This document shows positions 1-8,343 of a stretch of 64,000 nucleotides of DNA, piece after piece. The position numbers and the translations under genes are program-made. The notes beneath the pieces were generated by a model. That model saw nothing but the letters and a program-made list of their open reading frames with translations. It was not told the DNA's origin and did not search any database. Source of the stretch: Serratia proteamaculans (GTDB lineage Bacteria > Pseudomonadota > Gammaproteobacteria > Enterobacterales > Enterobacteriaceae); contig NZ_SWDE01000004.1 of NCBI RefSeq assembly GCF_013337185.1, forward strand, positions 372,001-436,000. Direction: 5' to 3'. Each line of letters opens with the position of its first letter. Position 1 is the first letter of the stretch.

Positions 1-1
1 G

Positions 2-361
2 CGACGCTCTGGGGCCGTCAGTGTCAAATGCGTGCTTGAGTCTGGGGTGATCCATCACGATATGCCGGTTTCATCGGTATTACAGGTGGTTATCGCCGGG
101 TTGGAGCGTCAGCGATTATGGCCATTGGACAGCCGTAGCCATAAACGTTCTTGCGCCTGTCAAAGGATCCTGACGCTGCGAGAACAAGAAATCATGAGAT
201 GCATGAAGTGGGAGTTGGGCGTTACACAAATTGCCCATATGCTGGAGATCAGCGTGAAAACGGTCAGTAACCACAAGATGAGCGTAATGCGGAAAATGGG
301 TTTTCGCCGCAATGCGGAACTCTATGGCTGGCTGCGTCGCAGCACCCGAGCTCAGCTCTAA
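2..361 (+). CDS. LuxR-type DNA-binding regulator, 5' end outside window
   Basis: The frame is open to the left edge, so only the C-terminal part (about 119 residues) is seen. It contains a LuxR/FixJ-type helix-turn-helix: LTLREQEIMRCM, then VTQIAHMLEISVKTVSNHK as the recognition region. That order is typical of response regulators of the RcsB/FimZ type, where an N-terminal receiver domain would precede it; that part is not visible. A GTG at 32 could be read as a start, but codons upstream stay open, so I treat the gene as partial. Its target is unknown. The nearest genes downstream are on the opposite strand. Confidence 0.75.
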   Translation, partial: RRSGAVSVKCVLESGVIHHDMPVSSVLQVVIAGLERQRLWPLDSRSHKRSCACQRILTLREQEIMRCMKWELGVTQIAHMLEISVKTVSNHKMSVMRKMGFRRNAELYGWLRRSTRAQL

Positions 362-814
362 TCATTGGGTGTCGATGTTCAATGATTGCCGGTCTTGCTC
401 CGTACGTGGATACCATAAAAGCGAAATAGCCCGGTGATGTGCTCACTGGGCTGTTATGAGGATATATTTCTGGCTCGAAAGGTTGAGGTGCTCCGTTACC
501 GGATGTACCGGTCATTACCGAGCGTAAGTCCGGAGTCGAATGACCATAAGGCCATAATGTGAGTTGCGTATGGAGCTAAGTGGTTAATTATATTTCTGTT
601 TACACTAATATCTGCAACAGCACAGCGAAGGGAATAATGTTGGCGAACACTATGGCCCAACCACTCTAGGTCATGTATTTCCAATGGGTAAACTGTGCCA
701 ACCCAATTGGGTCAAACCTATGTAGGCTGAGATGATTACCCTGGCCAGCACGGAGTGCGTAGTTGGCCAGCGATGAGATTTTCTTTCTGATTACCCTATC
801 TAATGCGAAGTAAT
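362..814. other. Intergenic region without a supported gene
   Basis: This gap separates two convergent genes. It holds a hairpin at 428-452 (AGCCCGGTGA paired with CTCACTGGGCT, one G-T pair) that may end the LuxR-type transcript, although no T-run follows. It also has a 7-bp inverted repeat CTGGCCA/TGGCCAG at 741-770 beyond the TetR gene. Short open frames on the minus strand here have no ribosome binding site or recognisable domain. Confidence 0.5.
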
Positions 815-1351
815 TCAGTGCGTACTGATGAAGTCGATCACCGTCTTTAAACTGTGGTTATCTTTTTCATGCTGATGCAGTGCCAATATGGCGCCCCAGA
901 ACAGCAGCCGGTACGGTATAAGGTGTTCGGGGAATGTCTCCCACGAATCGACGCCAAAGAATACCAGAGAGCGTTGTTCGAACACGGCTCTAACTGACTC
1001 TTCAAGCCGTTTGTCAGCCGAGGTGGCTAGCCAAATCTCCATCAGCAATACCAAGGGGTTATGCTGTGGGTTTTGGTGCATATAGGTGATCAGCTCAATG
1101 ATGCGCGCTTTGATGTCATTGGTGTCGCCAGTGGGAACCTGATCCATAAATGATTGCGTCAATTCCCGGATGAGATCGTAGCGACCGGCAGGAAAGTGGT
1201 ACCTCAATGCGCCACGGGTGACACCGACCAGCTCACAGATTTTATTTTCGCTGAAGGCGATATATCCTTCATCGGCAAGCACATTTTTTGCCGCGAGCAG
1301 GAGTTTTTTTCTGGTCTCATCAGCGTTTCTCTGAATCACATCTTTCTTCAT
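815..1351 (-). CDS. TetR/AcrR-family transcriptional regulator
   Basis: This 178-residue protein has the standard TetR layout. The N-terminal helix-turn-helix spans residues 10-55 (ADETRKKLLLAAKNVLADEG, then ICELVGVTRGALRYHF, the typical TetR recognition helix). The rest is a helical ligand-binding domain of about 120 residues. Its start overlaps the end of the mdtO-like gene by 4 bp (ATGA), so it is the last gene of the ytcA-mdtN-mdtO operon and is probably translated by coupling. It most likely represses this efflux operon and releases it on binding a drug-like ligand. That role is inferred from position only. Confidence 0.85.
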   Translation of the reverse strand: MKKDVIQRNADETRKKLLLAAKNVLADEGYIAFSENKICELVGVTRGALRYHFPAGRYDLIRELTQSFMDQVPTGDTNDIKARIIELITYMHQNPQHNPLVLLMEIWLATSADKRLEESVRAVFEQRSLVFFGVDSWETFPEHLIPYRLLFWGAILALHQHEKDNHSLKTVIDFISTH

Positions 1352-3438
1352 GGCCAGGCCCTGGATAAAATCACTTCACCATCCGCACACCATGTGGGAA
1401 TAGAACGACATATTGTAATAACCTCTTGAGCATGAATCAAAAGTAGCTTCTCCCAAGGCTCAAGTGTTTCACCTGACGTTAGCAACGTCGTCTGTATATC
1501 GTTATGCAATGTGCTGCCAATAGCGATAGTGGTTGGCGGTTCATTTTGTAATCCTTCACCGTAGGTTTTCATATCTGTCGCGAGAACTTGCATGCAGCGC
1601 TCGATCAATGCAAACAACTCACTACGTTTATTCTCGGTGATGGCTAATGCATATTCTGTTTCAAGATTGTACAGTGCAACGTGTAATTCACGTAGTTTAC
1701 CAAGTAAAATCTGACAGTTAAGTGTTAGCTGTTCATTGTCGTTACTACGCCAGTTAGGCTCCAGTGCCACCTGGGCCAGCAGTTTTTGCGTGGTATCCAG
1801 TTTTGACCAGCCCGCGACTTGCTTACCTTTGTCCAGCGCCAATGGGCTGATTTTTTCGGAGAAGTAGGCTAATAAACCGGATAGCGACAGGCGCAGCTTT
1901 TTCCCTTCGGTTTCCGGCCAGATCAGGCCATGCACCAGTGTTCCAACCACGATACCCAGAAGGATGCCGATGACTCGGTCACGAATTTCTGACAGCTCAG
2001 GGCTGGGGGCAAAATCGGTAAACATCGCCAGTGAAAAGGCGAACATGATCTGAATACCTGCGTAGCTGCTGCGTTCTGAACCTGCGGCAACCCAGCTGCT
2101 TAGGGCAATCACCGGGACCACCATCAGCAGCAATCCGGTGATTGAATCTATATGTGGCAGGATAAACACCGTAGAGAATAGTGCCAGGGCGCTCCCGACC
2201 AGACAACCGCCGATACGCAACAGGCTTTTTTGTACCGACGCGCCGAGCCCCGGCATGGCTACGATGATACAGGTCAGCATTGATGTGTGAATGCCCGGCC
2301 ATTGGACACTGGTATAAAACACGTAACAGATAGCCACTGAGAACAGCGTTTTGACCCCGAACTTAATGTAATCGTATGAAAGCCCTTGTCTGCCTATTTG
2401 TGGTGTAGGGGGCGTTGATTCCATGGAGGCGGGTTGTTGCTCGTGGGAATCTAACAGCGAGATGCTGATCAGCGAGCTATACATTTCTCGCAGGCAGTCT
2501 GGTAGGGACTGGATTTGTTCCTGGGTCTGTAGCGTCAGATGATATATTTCGTCTTTCTGTATGCTCTCAAGGAAAGTGTGACACTCTTCTGCCAGCCAAA
2601 GACAATGGCTGACGATTGCCGGTGATAAAGGCGTGGTCGTGAGGCGGTGTAATTTACGTGTAGCAGAATATAGACGTTCTACTGTGGCGATTTCCGCCAA
2701 ATGTTTATCTTCATTTTCTCGGTAACTGGCATTGCGCATCACCGAGAACTTCAAGTATTTATGCAGCGTGAGTACGCTGTTTTGAATTTCTAACAAATCC
2801 GGCGTCTCCACCGGTTTTCCGTACGCCGTTGCTTGTAACGCCCGGCTGACTACCGTCAGGATCCGTTCTATTTCCTGTTTTAACTGTTTGACTGGCTCGA
2901 CCGGCAAGAAAAGTGTATTGACGATATGCGCCACAACAGTTGCGTAGCAGCCGGCAACCCAACTCCATAGGCAGTTGCGCAGTAGCGCTTCACCATTTGA
3001 AGTCAAATCAACAAAGCTTTGTGAATAAGTAACGGTGATGGCCATACCAAAAAACAGAAAGCCCATTTTTTTTGACGAACGCATCAGATAAAGCATGGTG
3101 ACCAGCGCGACTGCCGAAACCAGTAGCCGCAACATCGGGTAATCGATGGTGAATTTTAGAATAAGGATAGAGCATCCAACGGCCAACGTATTAACCAGAA
3201 TAAATAATGGGAAAATTATCCGAGTTAATACAATGTTTTGCTGCGTAGCGAAAAAGATGACCAGAAGAGAGTAGGACAATTGCGGCACGTTAAGCGTCAT
3301 CGAAATGATGATGACAATCACTGATGAGATCAGATAACGCAGCATGGCGTTATAACGTCCGGGAAAGGCGTGTAACTCCTGTTGCAGAAAACGCCACAGG
3401 TTACCTTGCTTCATGTCGGATGCTGCGAACTCACTCAT
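1348..3438 (-). CDS. mdtO: MdtO-like FUSC-family inner-membrane efflux protein
   Basis: The 696-residue protein is close in length to E. coli MdtO (683). It has two blocks of membrane segments (about residues 33-180 and 355-510) separated by and followed by long soluble regions, the FUSC/aromatic-acid-exporter architecture. The second block contains GSERSSYAGIQ and IRDRVIGILLG, typical of the family. It lies between the mdtN-like adaptor gene (4-bp overlap, ATGA) and the TetR gene (4-bp overlap). In E. coli MdtNOP is linked to resistance to some drugs and dyes; the substrate here is unknown. The symbol is given by homology and synteny; it could also be called an AaeB-type exporter. Confidence 0.8.
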   Translation of the reverse strand: MSEFAASDMKQGNLWRFLQQELHAFPGRYNAMLRYLISSVIVIIISMTLNVPQLSYSLLVIFFATQQNIVLTRIIFPLFILVNTLAVGCSILILKFTIDYPMLRLLVSAVALVTMLYLMRSSKKMGFLFFGMAITVTYSQSFVDLTSNGEALLRNCLWSWVAGCYATVVAHIVNTLFLPVEPVKQLKQEIERILTVVSRALQATAYGKPVETPDLLEIQNSVLTLHKYLKFSVMRNASYRENEDKHLAEIATVERLYSATRKLHRLTTTPLSPAIVSHCLWLAEECHTFLESIQKDEIYHLTLQTQEQIQSLPDCLREMYSSLISISLLDSHEQQPASMESTPPTPQIGRQGLSYDYIKFGVKTLFSVAICYVFYTSVQWPGIHTSMLTCIIVAMPGLGASVQKSLLRIGGCLVGSALALFSTVFILPHIDSITGLLLMVVPVIALSSWVAAGSERSSYAGIQIMFAFSLAMFTDFAPSPELSEIRDRVIGILLGIVVGTLVHGLIWPETEGKKLRLSLSGLLAYFSEKISPLALDKGKQVAGWSKLDTTQKLLAQVALEPNWRSNDNEQLTLNCQILLGKLRELHVALYNLETEYALAITENKRSELFALIERCMQVLATDMKTYGEGLQNEPPTTIAIGSTLHNDIQTTLLTSGETLEPWEKLLLIHAQEVITICRSIPTWCADGEVILSRAWP

Positions 3439-4499
3439 GATGCATTACCGTCCTCGTGGGCCAAAATAGTATTGGGACGGATGTTGACTACCGCGGATGT
3501 ACCCATGCGAAACATACTGAGGTCCGGGTTGGTGACGCGGATACGTACGGGGAAACGCTGGGCGACGCGTACCCAGTTAATGCTGCGTGATACACTTGGC
3601 AGTCCGCCTTGGGTAGCGCCGCCATCGTCGGGATAGACCCCATAACCAATCGAGTCCACTACACCGGTAAAGTTCTTGCTAGTGTTGCTCATTAGATAGA
3701 TGTCGACCTTGGCATTGTCGCGAATGTTTTGCAGTTCAGACTCACGGAAATTGGCCACTACATACCACGTGTTGCTGTCGATCAGGGTAAAGACCGCCTG
3801 TCCTACGCTGGCATATTGCCCTGCGGTAGTTTTTAACGATGCAACGCGCCCGTCGAACGGGGCTTTGATGATAGTGTGTTCCAGATTGAACTGTGCAGTG
3901 GAGATATCTGCCTTGAGCACTTCGCGTTGCGCTATTAATGCGGCGACGCTACTGATGGCAGCATTGGCTTGTTGTGCCTGCAATTTGGTGGACTGAAGCT
4001 GAGCTGATGACGCGCGCTGGGCCGCTCGAGCTTGATCGAGAGCTTCTTTGGATACATAGTTCTGCGGGCGAAGGGTTTCCAGGCGGCGAAGTGTATTCAT
4101 GTCCTGCTCGGCAGTGGCGCGGGCAGCATCGATGCGTTTCTCTGCTGCCTGAGCATTGAATTGCTGGGCATTCACATCTCTCTGTGCCAGAACGATTTGC
4201 TGTTCCAACTGGGCCAGGCTTGCCGTCGTACGATTTAGCGAGTCCTGATAGGGACGCGGATCGATATGAAACAGAACATCACCTTTTTTAACCAATTGAT
4301 TTTCACGGATTGGCATCTCAATAATCAGTCCGTTGACCTGCGGGGCGACGTTAATGGTATCTGCATATACGTAGGCATCATCGGTTCGAGGGGCTTCATC
4401 AAGGGTCTTGATTACCCAACATAAAACCGCAAGTGTTATCACCGTGAGTATGATGACGAACAAACGCCTTTTCATGGTGTTCTCCATGTTATTCAACAT
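3435..4499 (-). CDS. mdtN: MdtN-like HlyD-family periplasmic adaptor
   Basis: This membrane-fusion protein has one N-terminal membrane anchor (about residues 11-28), a lipoyl/barrel-sandwich half (NVAPQVNGLIIEMPI), a long coiled-coil hairpin (about residues 80-200), the second lipoyl half (APFDGRVASLKTTAGQYA) and a beta-barrel. The stretch SIGYGVYPDDGG, followed by SRSINWVRVAQRFPV, matches E. coli MdtN closely. The chosen ATG has AAGGAG six bases upstream. Another ATG at 4475 has GGAG six bases upstream and is an equal candidate; an ATG at 4505 directly abuts the AAGGAG and is unlikely. It would link the MdtO-like pump to an outer-membrane channel, but no mdtP-like gene is present. Confidence 0.85.
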   Translation of the reverse strand: MLNNMENTMKRRLFVIILTVITLAVLCWVIKTLDEAPRTDDAYVYADTINVAPQVNGLIIEMPIRENQLVKKGDVLFHIDPRPYQDSLNRTTASLAQLEQQIVLAQRDVNAQQFNAQAAEKRIDAARATAEQDMNTLRRLETLRPQNYVSKEALDQARAAQRASSAQLQSTKLQAQQANAAISSVAALIAQREVLKADISTAQFNLEHTIIKAPFDGRVASLKTTAGQYASVGQAVFTLIDSNTWYVVANFRESELQNIRDNAKVDIYLMSNTSKNFTGVVDSIGYGVYPDDGGATQGGLPSVSRSINWVRVAQRFPVRIRVTNPDLSMFRMGTSAVVNIRPNTILAHEDGNAS

Positions 4500-4526
4500 T
4501 CCCATCTCCTTGATGAGTAAGCATTA

Positions 4527-4787
4527 TTAATTAAAGAAAAGGGTCCAATAACACATTGAAAACAATGTAATCAGCAGAGGGTACGTCAGGATGTAAGGGG
4601 TGAGCCATTCCGCTTTTTTCCGAGCGGTCAGGATCATGTAAATAATGACTGTGGTCAGGCAGCCACCCGAAATGCAAAATAACCAGTCTGGGAAGTAGGC
4701 ACCGAGAATATTGATCGAGGGCGAGCGGGAATGGCAGCCACTCAATAATATGGCCATTCCGGTTATCCAAAATAACTTGCGTTTCAT
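4527..4787 (-). CDS. ytcA: YtcA-like small membrane lipoprotein
   Basis: The 86-residue protein starts with a lipoprotein signal (hydrophobic stretch, then LLSGC as lipobox with Cys18). Two further hydrophobic segments follow (about residues 35-55 and 65-84). It is the first gene of the operon and lies 27 bp before the mdtN-like gene. In E. coli ytcA lies directly next to mdtNOP, so size, lipobox and position agree. Its function is not known; it may help assemble the efflux complex. DUF1656-type AaeX proteins occupy the same place in aae operons, but those lack a lipobox. Confidence 0.7.
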   Translation of the reverse strand: MKRKLFWITGMAILLSGCHSRSPSINILGAYFPDWLFCISGGCLTTVIIYMILTARKKAEWLTPYILTYPLLITLFSMCYWTLFFN

Positions 4788-5296
4788 AACGTATTAAACC
4801 AGAGAAAAATGAAGGCCAAAGTACACTAAAAAACCGCTAACATACAACCATGTACTTTGGGTGGTTATTTGTATTAAATAATAATTGGCTTATTTTTCAA
4901 TGCCGTTATCTCAATGATAAATGTGACAAAGAATGGATAGGGTAGGGGCGGAGTAAAAAGCGCAACGGGTGAGTAAAAGCCGATCTCTGTTCTGGCTTTT
5001 TACTATCTTCTTGCCGGCCTCTTATTGGTAACGTCCGGCAATAGGTGATCGAGCGATACGGTAAGTATCGACTGGCGTAGGTTTTCCATCCGTATCTCCG
5101 AAAGCAAAACCCAGCCATAGGCTGGGTTCTTTAAATAGGGTGACCGGACTCGGACTACCTGCGTTTACGCCGTGTTGAACAACGCTTTAGCGTTGGCCCG
5201 CAGGGTGAGGCCTTTGGCCGAATAATCGAACCTGTTCGATGCAGAGTCCTGTCCCTGAAATGCAAAAACCCAGCCATAGGCTGGGTTCTTTAAATA
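4788..5296. other. Promoter region of the mdt-like operon and decayed tRNA flank
   Basis: Upstream of ytcA lies an inverted repeat of 9-bp arms, CCAAAGTAC at 4816-4824 and GTACTTTGG at 4852-4860, a plausible binding site for the TetR regulator. From 5104 to 5154 there is a copy of the tRNA-Phe 3' end plus its terminator (see repeat entry). Between that copy and the real tRNA gene a short inverted repeat ATCGAAC/GTTCGAT occurs at 5226-5241. No protein gene is supported. Confidence 0.5.
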
Positions 5297-5313
5297 TGGT
5301 GCCCGGACTCGGA
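5104..5313. repeat. Direct repeat of tRNA-Phe 3' end and terminator
   Basis: Positions 5104-5154 and 5262-5313 are near-identical: both hold the hairpin ACCCAGCCATAGGCTGGGT, then TTCTTTAAATA, then the complement of the tRNA 3' end (copy 1 GGTGACCGGACTCGGA, copy 2 GGTGCCCGGACTCGGA). Copy 2 belongs to the intact tRNA gene. Copy 1 has no tRNA body behind it. This is what an old integration event at a tRNA 3' end, or decay of a tandem tRNA, would leave. Confidence 0.75.
5264..5290 (-). terminator. Terminator of tRNA-Phe
   Basis: On the minus strand the tRNA CCA end is followed by TATTTAAAGA, then the hairpin AACCCAGCCTATGGCTGGGTT and a T-run, a standard intrinsic terminator directly behind the tRNA. 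Confidence 0.85.
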
Positions 5314-5372
5314 ATCGAACCAAGGACACGGGGATTTTCAATCCCCTGCTCTACCGACTGAGCTATCCGGGC
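5297..5372 (-). tRNA. tRNA-Phe (GAA)
   Basis: Read on the minus strand, 76 bases fold as a complete tRNA. The acceptor stem is GCCCGGA/TCCGGGC with an encoded CCA. The D-arm contains AGCTCAGTCGGTAGAGC, the anticodon loop TTGAAAA carries GAA, and the T-arm has GGTTCGAATCC. The sequence matches enterobacterial tRNA-Phe. In E. coli the copy pheV lies near speC and is a well-known insertion site for genomic islands; the same neighbourhood is seen here. Confidence 0.97.
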
Positions 5373-5715
5373 AACGGGGCGCATTTAACCCTATTGGCCG
5401 TAAATCGTCAATCGCTTTCTGTCACAAAGCCGATCGGTTGCTCTATTTTCATGCAATGGCTGCCGGGGCAGGTGAGCGTCAGTGGTATTGCTTGGTGATA
5501 GATATGCAAAAAAATCGTCTATTTATACCGTTTTGATTTTTCTGTGTTTTATTTTTATTCCTTAATTAACAATGTGTTAATTGTTAACTTTTCGTAATCA
5601 AAGCAGCATAATTGTCACTTGAACCTCATAAAAAAACATGCAATCATTGCGCAAATTTTAGCACTCTACGTCCCCTAACGGCGTTTCCGCTCATTTAAGT
5701 CAGAGGGTTGCAGGC

Positions 5716-5832
5716 ATGACTGTTTTTGTCACTCAAGCGTCACTGCGTACCAGACATCAAATGATGCCGTCACTCAACCGTTACCCTTCCCGAACGCAAT
5801 CCGTAAAAAACGCCCAGCCTGCCATGCGGTAA
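5716..5832 (+). CDS. Candidate leader peptide upstream of speC
   Basis: This ORF encodes 38 residues starting MTVFVTQASLRTRHQMM and ending NAQPAMR. AGAGGG and GCAGG lie just upstream of the ATG. It lies 245 bases before speC and is followed after 37 bases by a hairpin with a T-run. E. coli speF is controlled by a leader peptide, SpeFL, that stalls ribosomes on ornithine. From memory both peptides carry RTxHxM (RTTHIM there, RTRHQM here), but the SpeFL C-terminus (FHFFNAR) is not matched. It could be a distinct or degenerate polyamine/ornithine sensor, or chance. Confidence 0.4.
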   Translation: MTVFVTQASLRTRHQMMPSLNRYPSRTQSVKNAQPAMR

Positions 5833-5869
5833 GGCTATCTGATGCTCGCTGTTAGGCATTATTAAAAAT

Positions 5870-5889
5870 AGAGCTGCGGCTCTGCTTTT
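5870..5889 (+). terminator. Possible attenuator hairpin in speC leader
   Basis: AGAGC-TGCG-GCTCT forms a short stem followed by GCTTTT. It sits 37 bases behind the candidate leader ORF and 187 bases before speC. The stem is only 5 bp, so premature termination would be partial at best. Confidence 0.35.
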
Positions 5890-6076
5890 ACTGATGTCTA
5901 TCGGACGCTGCCGATACCAGTCCCCGATAGTTACCTGATAATCTTAAGAGAGTCAGCCGGTCACGCTTGCGCTTTATGCGCTCACGCCGGACATCAATTT
6001 GCCGGGATAACCTTTGTTATCTCATCACCGTGCCCCGTGGCACACCCTCATCCTTAACCGTTTGAGAGTTAGCACA

Positions 6077-8239
6077 ATGAAAGAATTGAAAATAGCCACC
6101 AGCGCCAGTTTGGTTGCCACCATTGAAACACTGCGCCAGGTCGTCCGCATCGAGCAAACGGACTACACCGACGTGGCCGCGTTAGTGGTGTCGGTTGATG
6201 ACGTTAACGCAGGTCACCTGGCGCAGCTCAAAGCGACCGGGTTCGAGATCCCGACCTTTGTGGCGGTGGCAGGGGACGAGCATCTCTCTCCGGACTACCT
6301 GCCGTTGATCAGCGGTGTTTTTGCGTTGGAAGGCGCCAGCAAGGCGTTCTATATGGCACAGCTTGAAGCTGCCGCCGATGCCTACGAGCAGGCGCTGCTG
6401 CCGCCGTTTTTCAAAACGCTGAAAACCTATGTGGAAATGGAAAACTCAACCTTTGCCTGCCCCGGCCATCAGGGCGGCGAATTTTTCCGCAAGCATCCGG
6501 CTGGTCGGAAGTTTTTTGAGTTCTACGGTGAAACGCTTTTTCGTTCCGACATGTGCAACGCCGACGTTAAGCTGGGCGATTTGTTGATCCACGAAGGCTC
6601 GGCCAAGGATGCGCAAAAGCACGCGGCACGGGTATTTAACGCCGATAAAACCTATTTTGTGCTCAACGGCACCTCGGCCGCCAACAAAGTGGTGACCAAT
6701 GCTTTGCTGACCCGCGGTGATTTGGTGTTGTTCGATCGCAACAACCATAAATCCAACCACCACGGTGCGTTGATCCAGGCCGGGGCAACGCCGGTCTATC
6801 TGGAAACCGCGCGTAATCCGTTTGGTTTTATTGGCGGCATAGATTCGCGCTGCTTTGATGAGCGTTACCTGCGCGAGCAAATTCGCGAAGTGGCACCTGA
6901 TAAGGCGAATGCGGCACGTCCGTTCCGCTTGGCGATTATTCAGCTCGGTACTTACGACGGCACCATTTATAACGCCCGTCAGGTGATCGACACCATCGGC
7001 CACCTGTGTGACTACATTCTGTTTGACTCTGCCTGGGTGGGTTACGAAGGCTTTATCCCGATGCTGAAAGAGTGCTCGCCGCTGTTGCTGGAGCTGGACG
7101 AACTGGATCCGGGTATCTTTGTCACCCAGTCGGTACACAAGCAGCAGGCCGGTTTCTCGCAGACCTCGCAGATCCACAAGAAAGACGACCACATCAAGGG
7201 CCAGAAGCGCCACTGCAACCACAAGCACCTCAATAATGCTTTCATGCTGCACGCCTCTACCAGCCCGTTCTACCCGCTGTTCGCCGCGCTGGACGTTAAC
7301 GCCAAGATGCATGCCGGGGCCGCCGGTCGCCGCATGTGGCTGGACTGCGTGAAGCTGGGTATCGAGACGCGCAAGCAACTGCTGGAACGCTGCTCGCAGC
7401 TCAGGCCGTTTATTCCGCCGCAGGTGGCGGGTAAAAACTGGCAGGATTACGACACCGATCTGATCGCCAACGATGCGCGTTTCTTTAACTTTGTGCCGGA
7501 TGAAAAATGGCACGGTTTTGAAGGTTACGCTCAGGATCAGTATCTGGTCGATCCGTGCAAACTGCTGCTGACGACGCCGGGTATTGATGCGGCTACCGGC
7601 CAGTACACCGAGTTTGGCGTACCGGCGACCATTCTGGCCAACTTCCTGCGTGAGAACGGCATAGTGCCGGAGAAATGCGATCTTAACTCGATCCTGTTCC
7701 TGCTGACCCCGGCTGAAAACCCGGCCAAGATGGAGCAACTGGTGGAGATGCTGGTGCAGTTCGAACGCTATGTGGAAGAGGACGCGCCGCTGAGCGTGGT
7801 GCTGCCAACCGTGTATCGCAAGAATGAACAACGCTATCGCGGCTATACCCTGCGCCAGCTGTGCCAGGAAATGCATGACCTGTACGTCAGCTTTGACGTC
7901 AAACAGCTGCAGAAAGAAATGTTCCGCCAGCGTCATTTCCCGCAGGTGATGATGAACCCACAGGATGCCAACGTGGAGTTTATCCGCGACAACGTCGAAC
8001 TGGTGCCGATTGGCCAGGCGGAAGGTCGCATTGCGGCGGAAGGCGCACTGCCATACCCACCGGGCGTGCTGTGCGTGGTGCCGGGGGAAGTATGGGGCGG
8101 AGCCGTGCAGCGTTACTTCCTGGCGCTGGAAGACGGTATCAACCGGCTGCCGGGTTTCTCTCCGGAGCTGCAGGGCGTATATATCGAGAAAAAAGATCAC
8201 GGCTGGAAACGTATCTTCGGTTATATGATCAAGCAATAG
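6077..8239 (+). CDS. speC: Ornithine decarboxylase, biosynthetic type
   Basis: The 720-residue PLP enzyme turns ornithine into putrescine in the cytoplasm. It has the family layout: an N-terminal receiver-like wing domain (about residues 1-105), the aminotransferase-fold core with SVHKQQAGFSQTSQIHKK (PLP lysine K355) and a C-terminal domain ending GVYIEKKDHGWKRIF. Identity to E. coli SpeC is high (for instance CPGHQGGEFFRKHPAG and GAVQRYFLALEDG), and position between tRNA-Phe and the mltC block agrees. A few features (CPGHQGGEFF) resemble inducible SpeF. The ATG at 6077 matches family N-termini; upstream in-frame codons from 6014 are not needed. speD and speE further on continue the pathway to spermidine. 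Confidence 0.93.
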   Translation: MKELKIATSASLVATIETLRQVVRIEQTDYTDVAALVVSVDDVNAGHLAQLKATGFEIPTFVAVAGDEHLSPDYLPLISGVFALEGASKAFYMAQLEAAADAYEQALLPPFFKTLKTYVEMENSTFACPGHQGGEFFRKHPAGRKFFEFYGETLFRSDMCNADVKLGDLLIHEGSAKDAQKHAARVFNADKTYFVLNGTSAANKVVTNALLTRGDLVLFDRNNHKSNHHGALIQAGATPVYLETARNPFGFIGGIDSRCFDERYLREQIREVAPDKANAARPFRLAIIQLGTYDGTIYNARQVIDTIGHLCDYILFDSAWVGYEGFIPMLKECSPLLLELDELDPGIFVTQSVHKQQAGFSQTSQIHKKDDHIKGQKRHCNHKHLNNAFMLHASTSPFYPLFAALDVNAKMHAGAAGRRMWLDCVKLGIETRKQLLERCSQLRPFIPPQVAGKNWQDYDTDLIANDARFFNFVPDEKWHGFEGYAQDQYLVDPCKLLLTTPGIDAATGQYTEFGVPATILANFLRENGIVPEKCDLNSILFLLTPAENPAKMEQLVEMLVQFERYVEEDAPLSVVLPTVYRKNEQRYRGYTLRQLCQEMHDLYVSFDVKQLQKEMFRQRHFPQVMMNPQDANVEFIRDNVELVPIGQAEGRIAAEGALPYPPGVLCVVPGEVWGGAVQRYFLALEDGINRLPGFSPELQGVYIEKKDHGWKRIFGYMIKQ

Positions 8240-8245
8240 TCCCGA

Positions 8246-8268
8246 GCGGCCCGCAGGGGCCGTTTTTA
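8246..8268 (+). terminator. speC terminator
   Basis: GCGGCCC-GCA-GGGGCCG followed by TTTTT lies seven bases after the speC stop codon. Confidence 0.85.
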
Positions 8269-8343
8269 AATCATCCTGGCCCGGGATGACAAAGCCGAGT
8301 GCCGGCGCTACCTTTAGGTAAAAGTGACCAGTAGCGGAATAAG

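Larger units (their letters stand above)
5373..6076 (+). promoter_or_regulatory. Long 5' leader of speC
   Basis: About 700 bases lie between tRNA-Phe and the speC start. The first 250 are AT-rich and probably hold both promoters (tRNA on minus, speC on plus). The later part contains a 38-codon ORF (5716-5832), a hairpin followed by a T-run (5870-5889) and about 190 more bases before speC. An untranslated region this long before a biosynthetic decarboxylase suggests control in the leader, as known for E. coli speF. Confidence 0.5.

Noticed and set aside
264..684. Two minus-strand frames beyond the LuxR-type gene
   Set aside because: No ribosome binding site, no domain, and one overlaps the certain helix-turn-helix sequence.
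5187..5384. 65-codon minus-strand frame over tRNA-Phe
   Set aside because: It translates the tRNA itself; such frames recur at tRNA genes and are not coding.
5976..6065. 29-codon ORF just before speC
   Set aside because: No ribosome binding site and no likeness to known leader peptides; the ORF at 5716 is the better candidate.
6446..8236. 596-codon open frame antisense to speC
   Set aside because: It mirrors the codon bias of speC, has no domain and no ribosome binding site; speC is certain.
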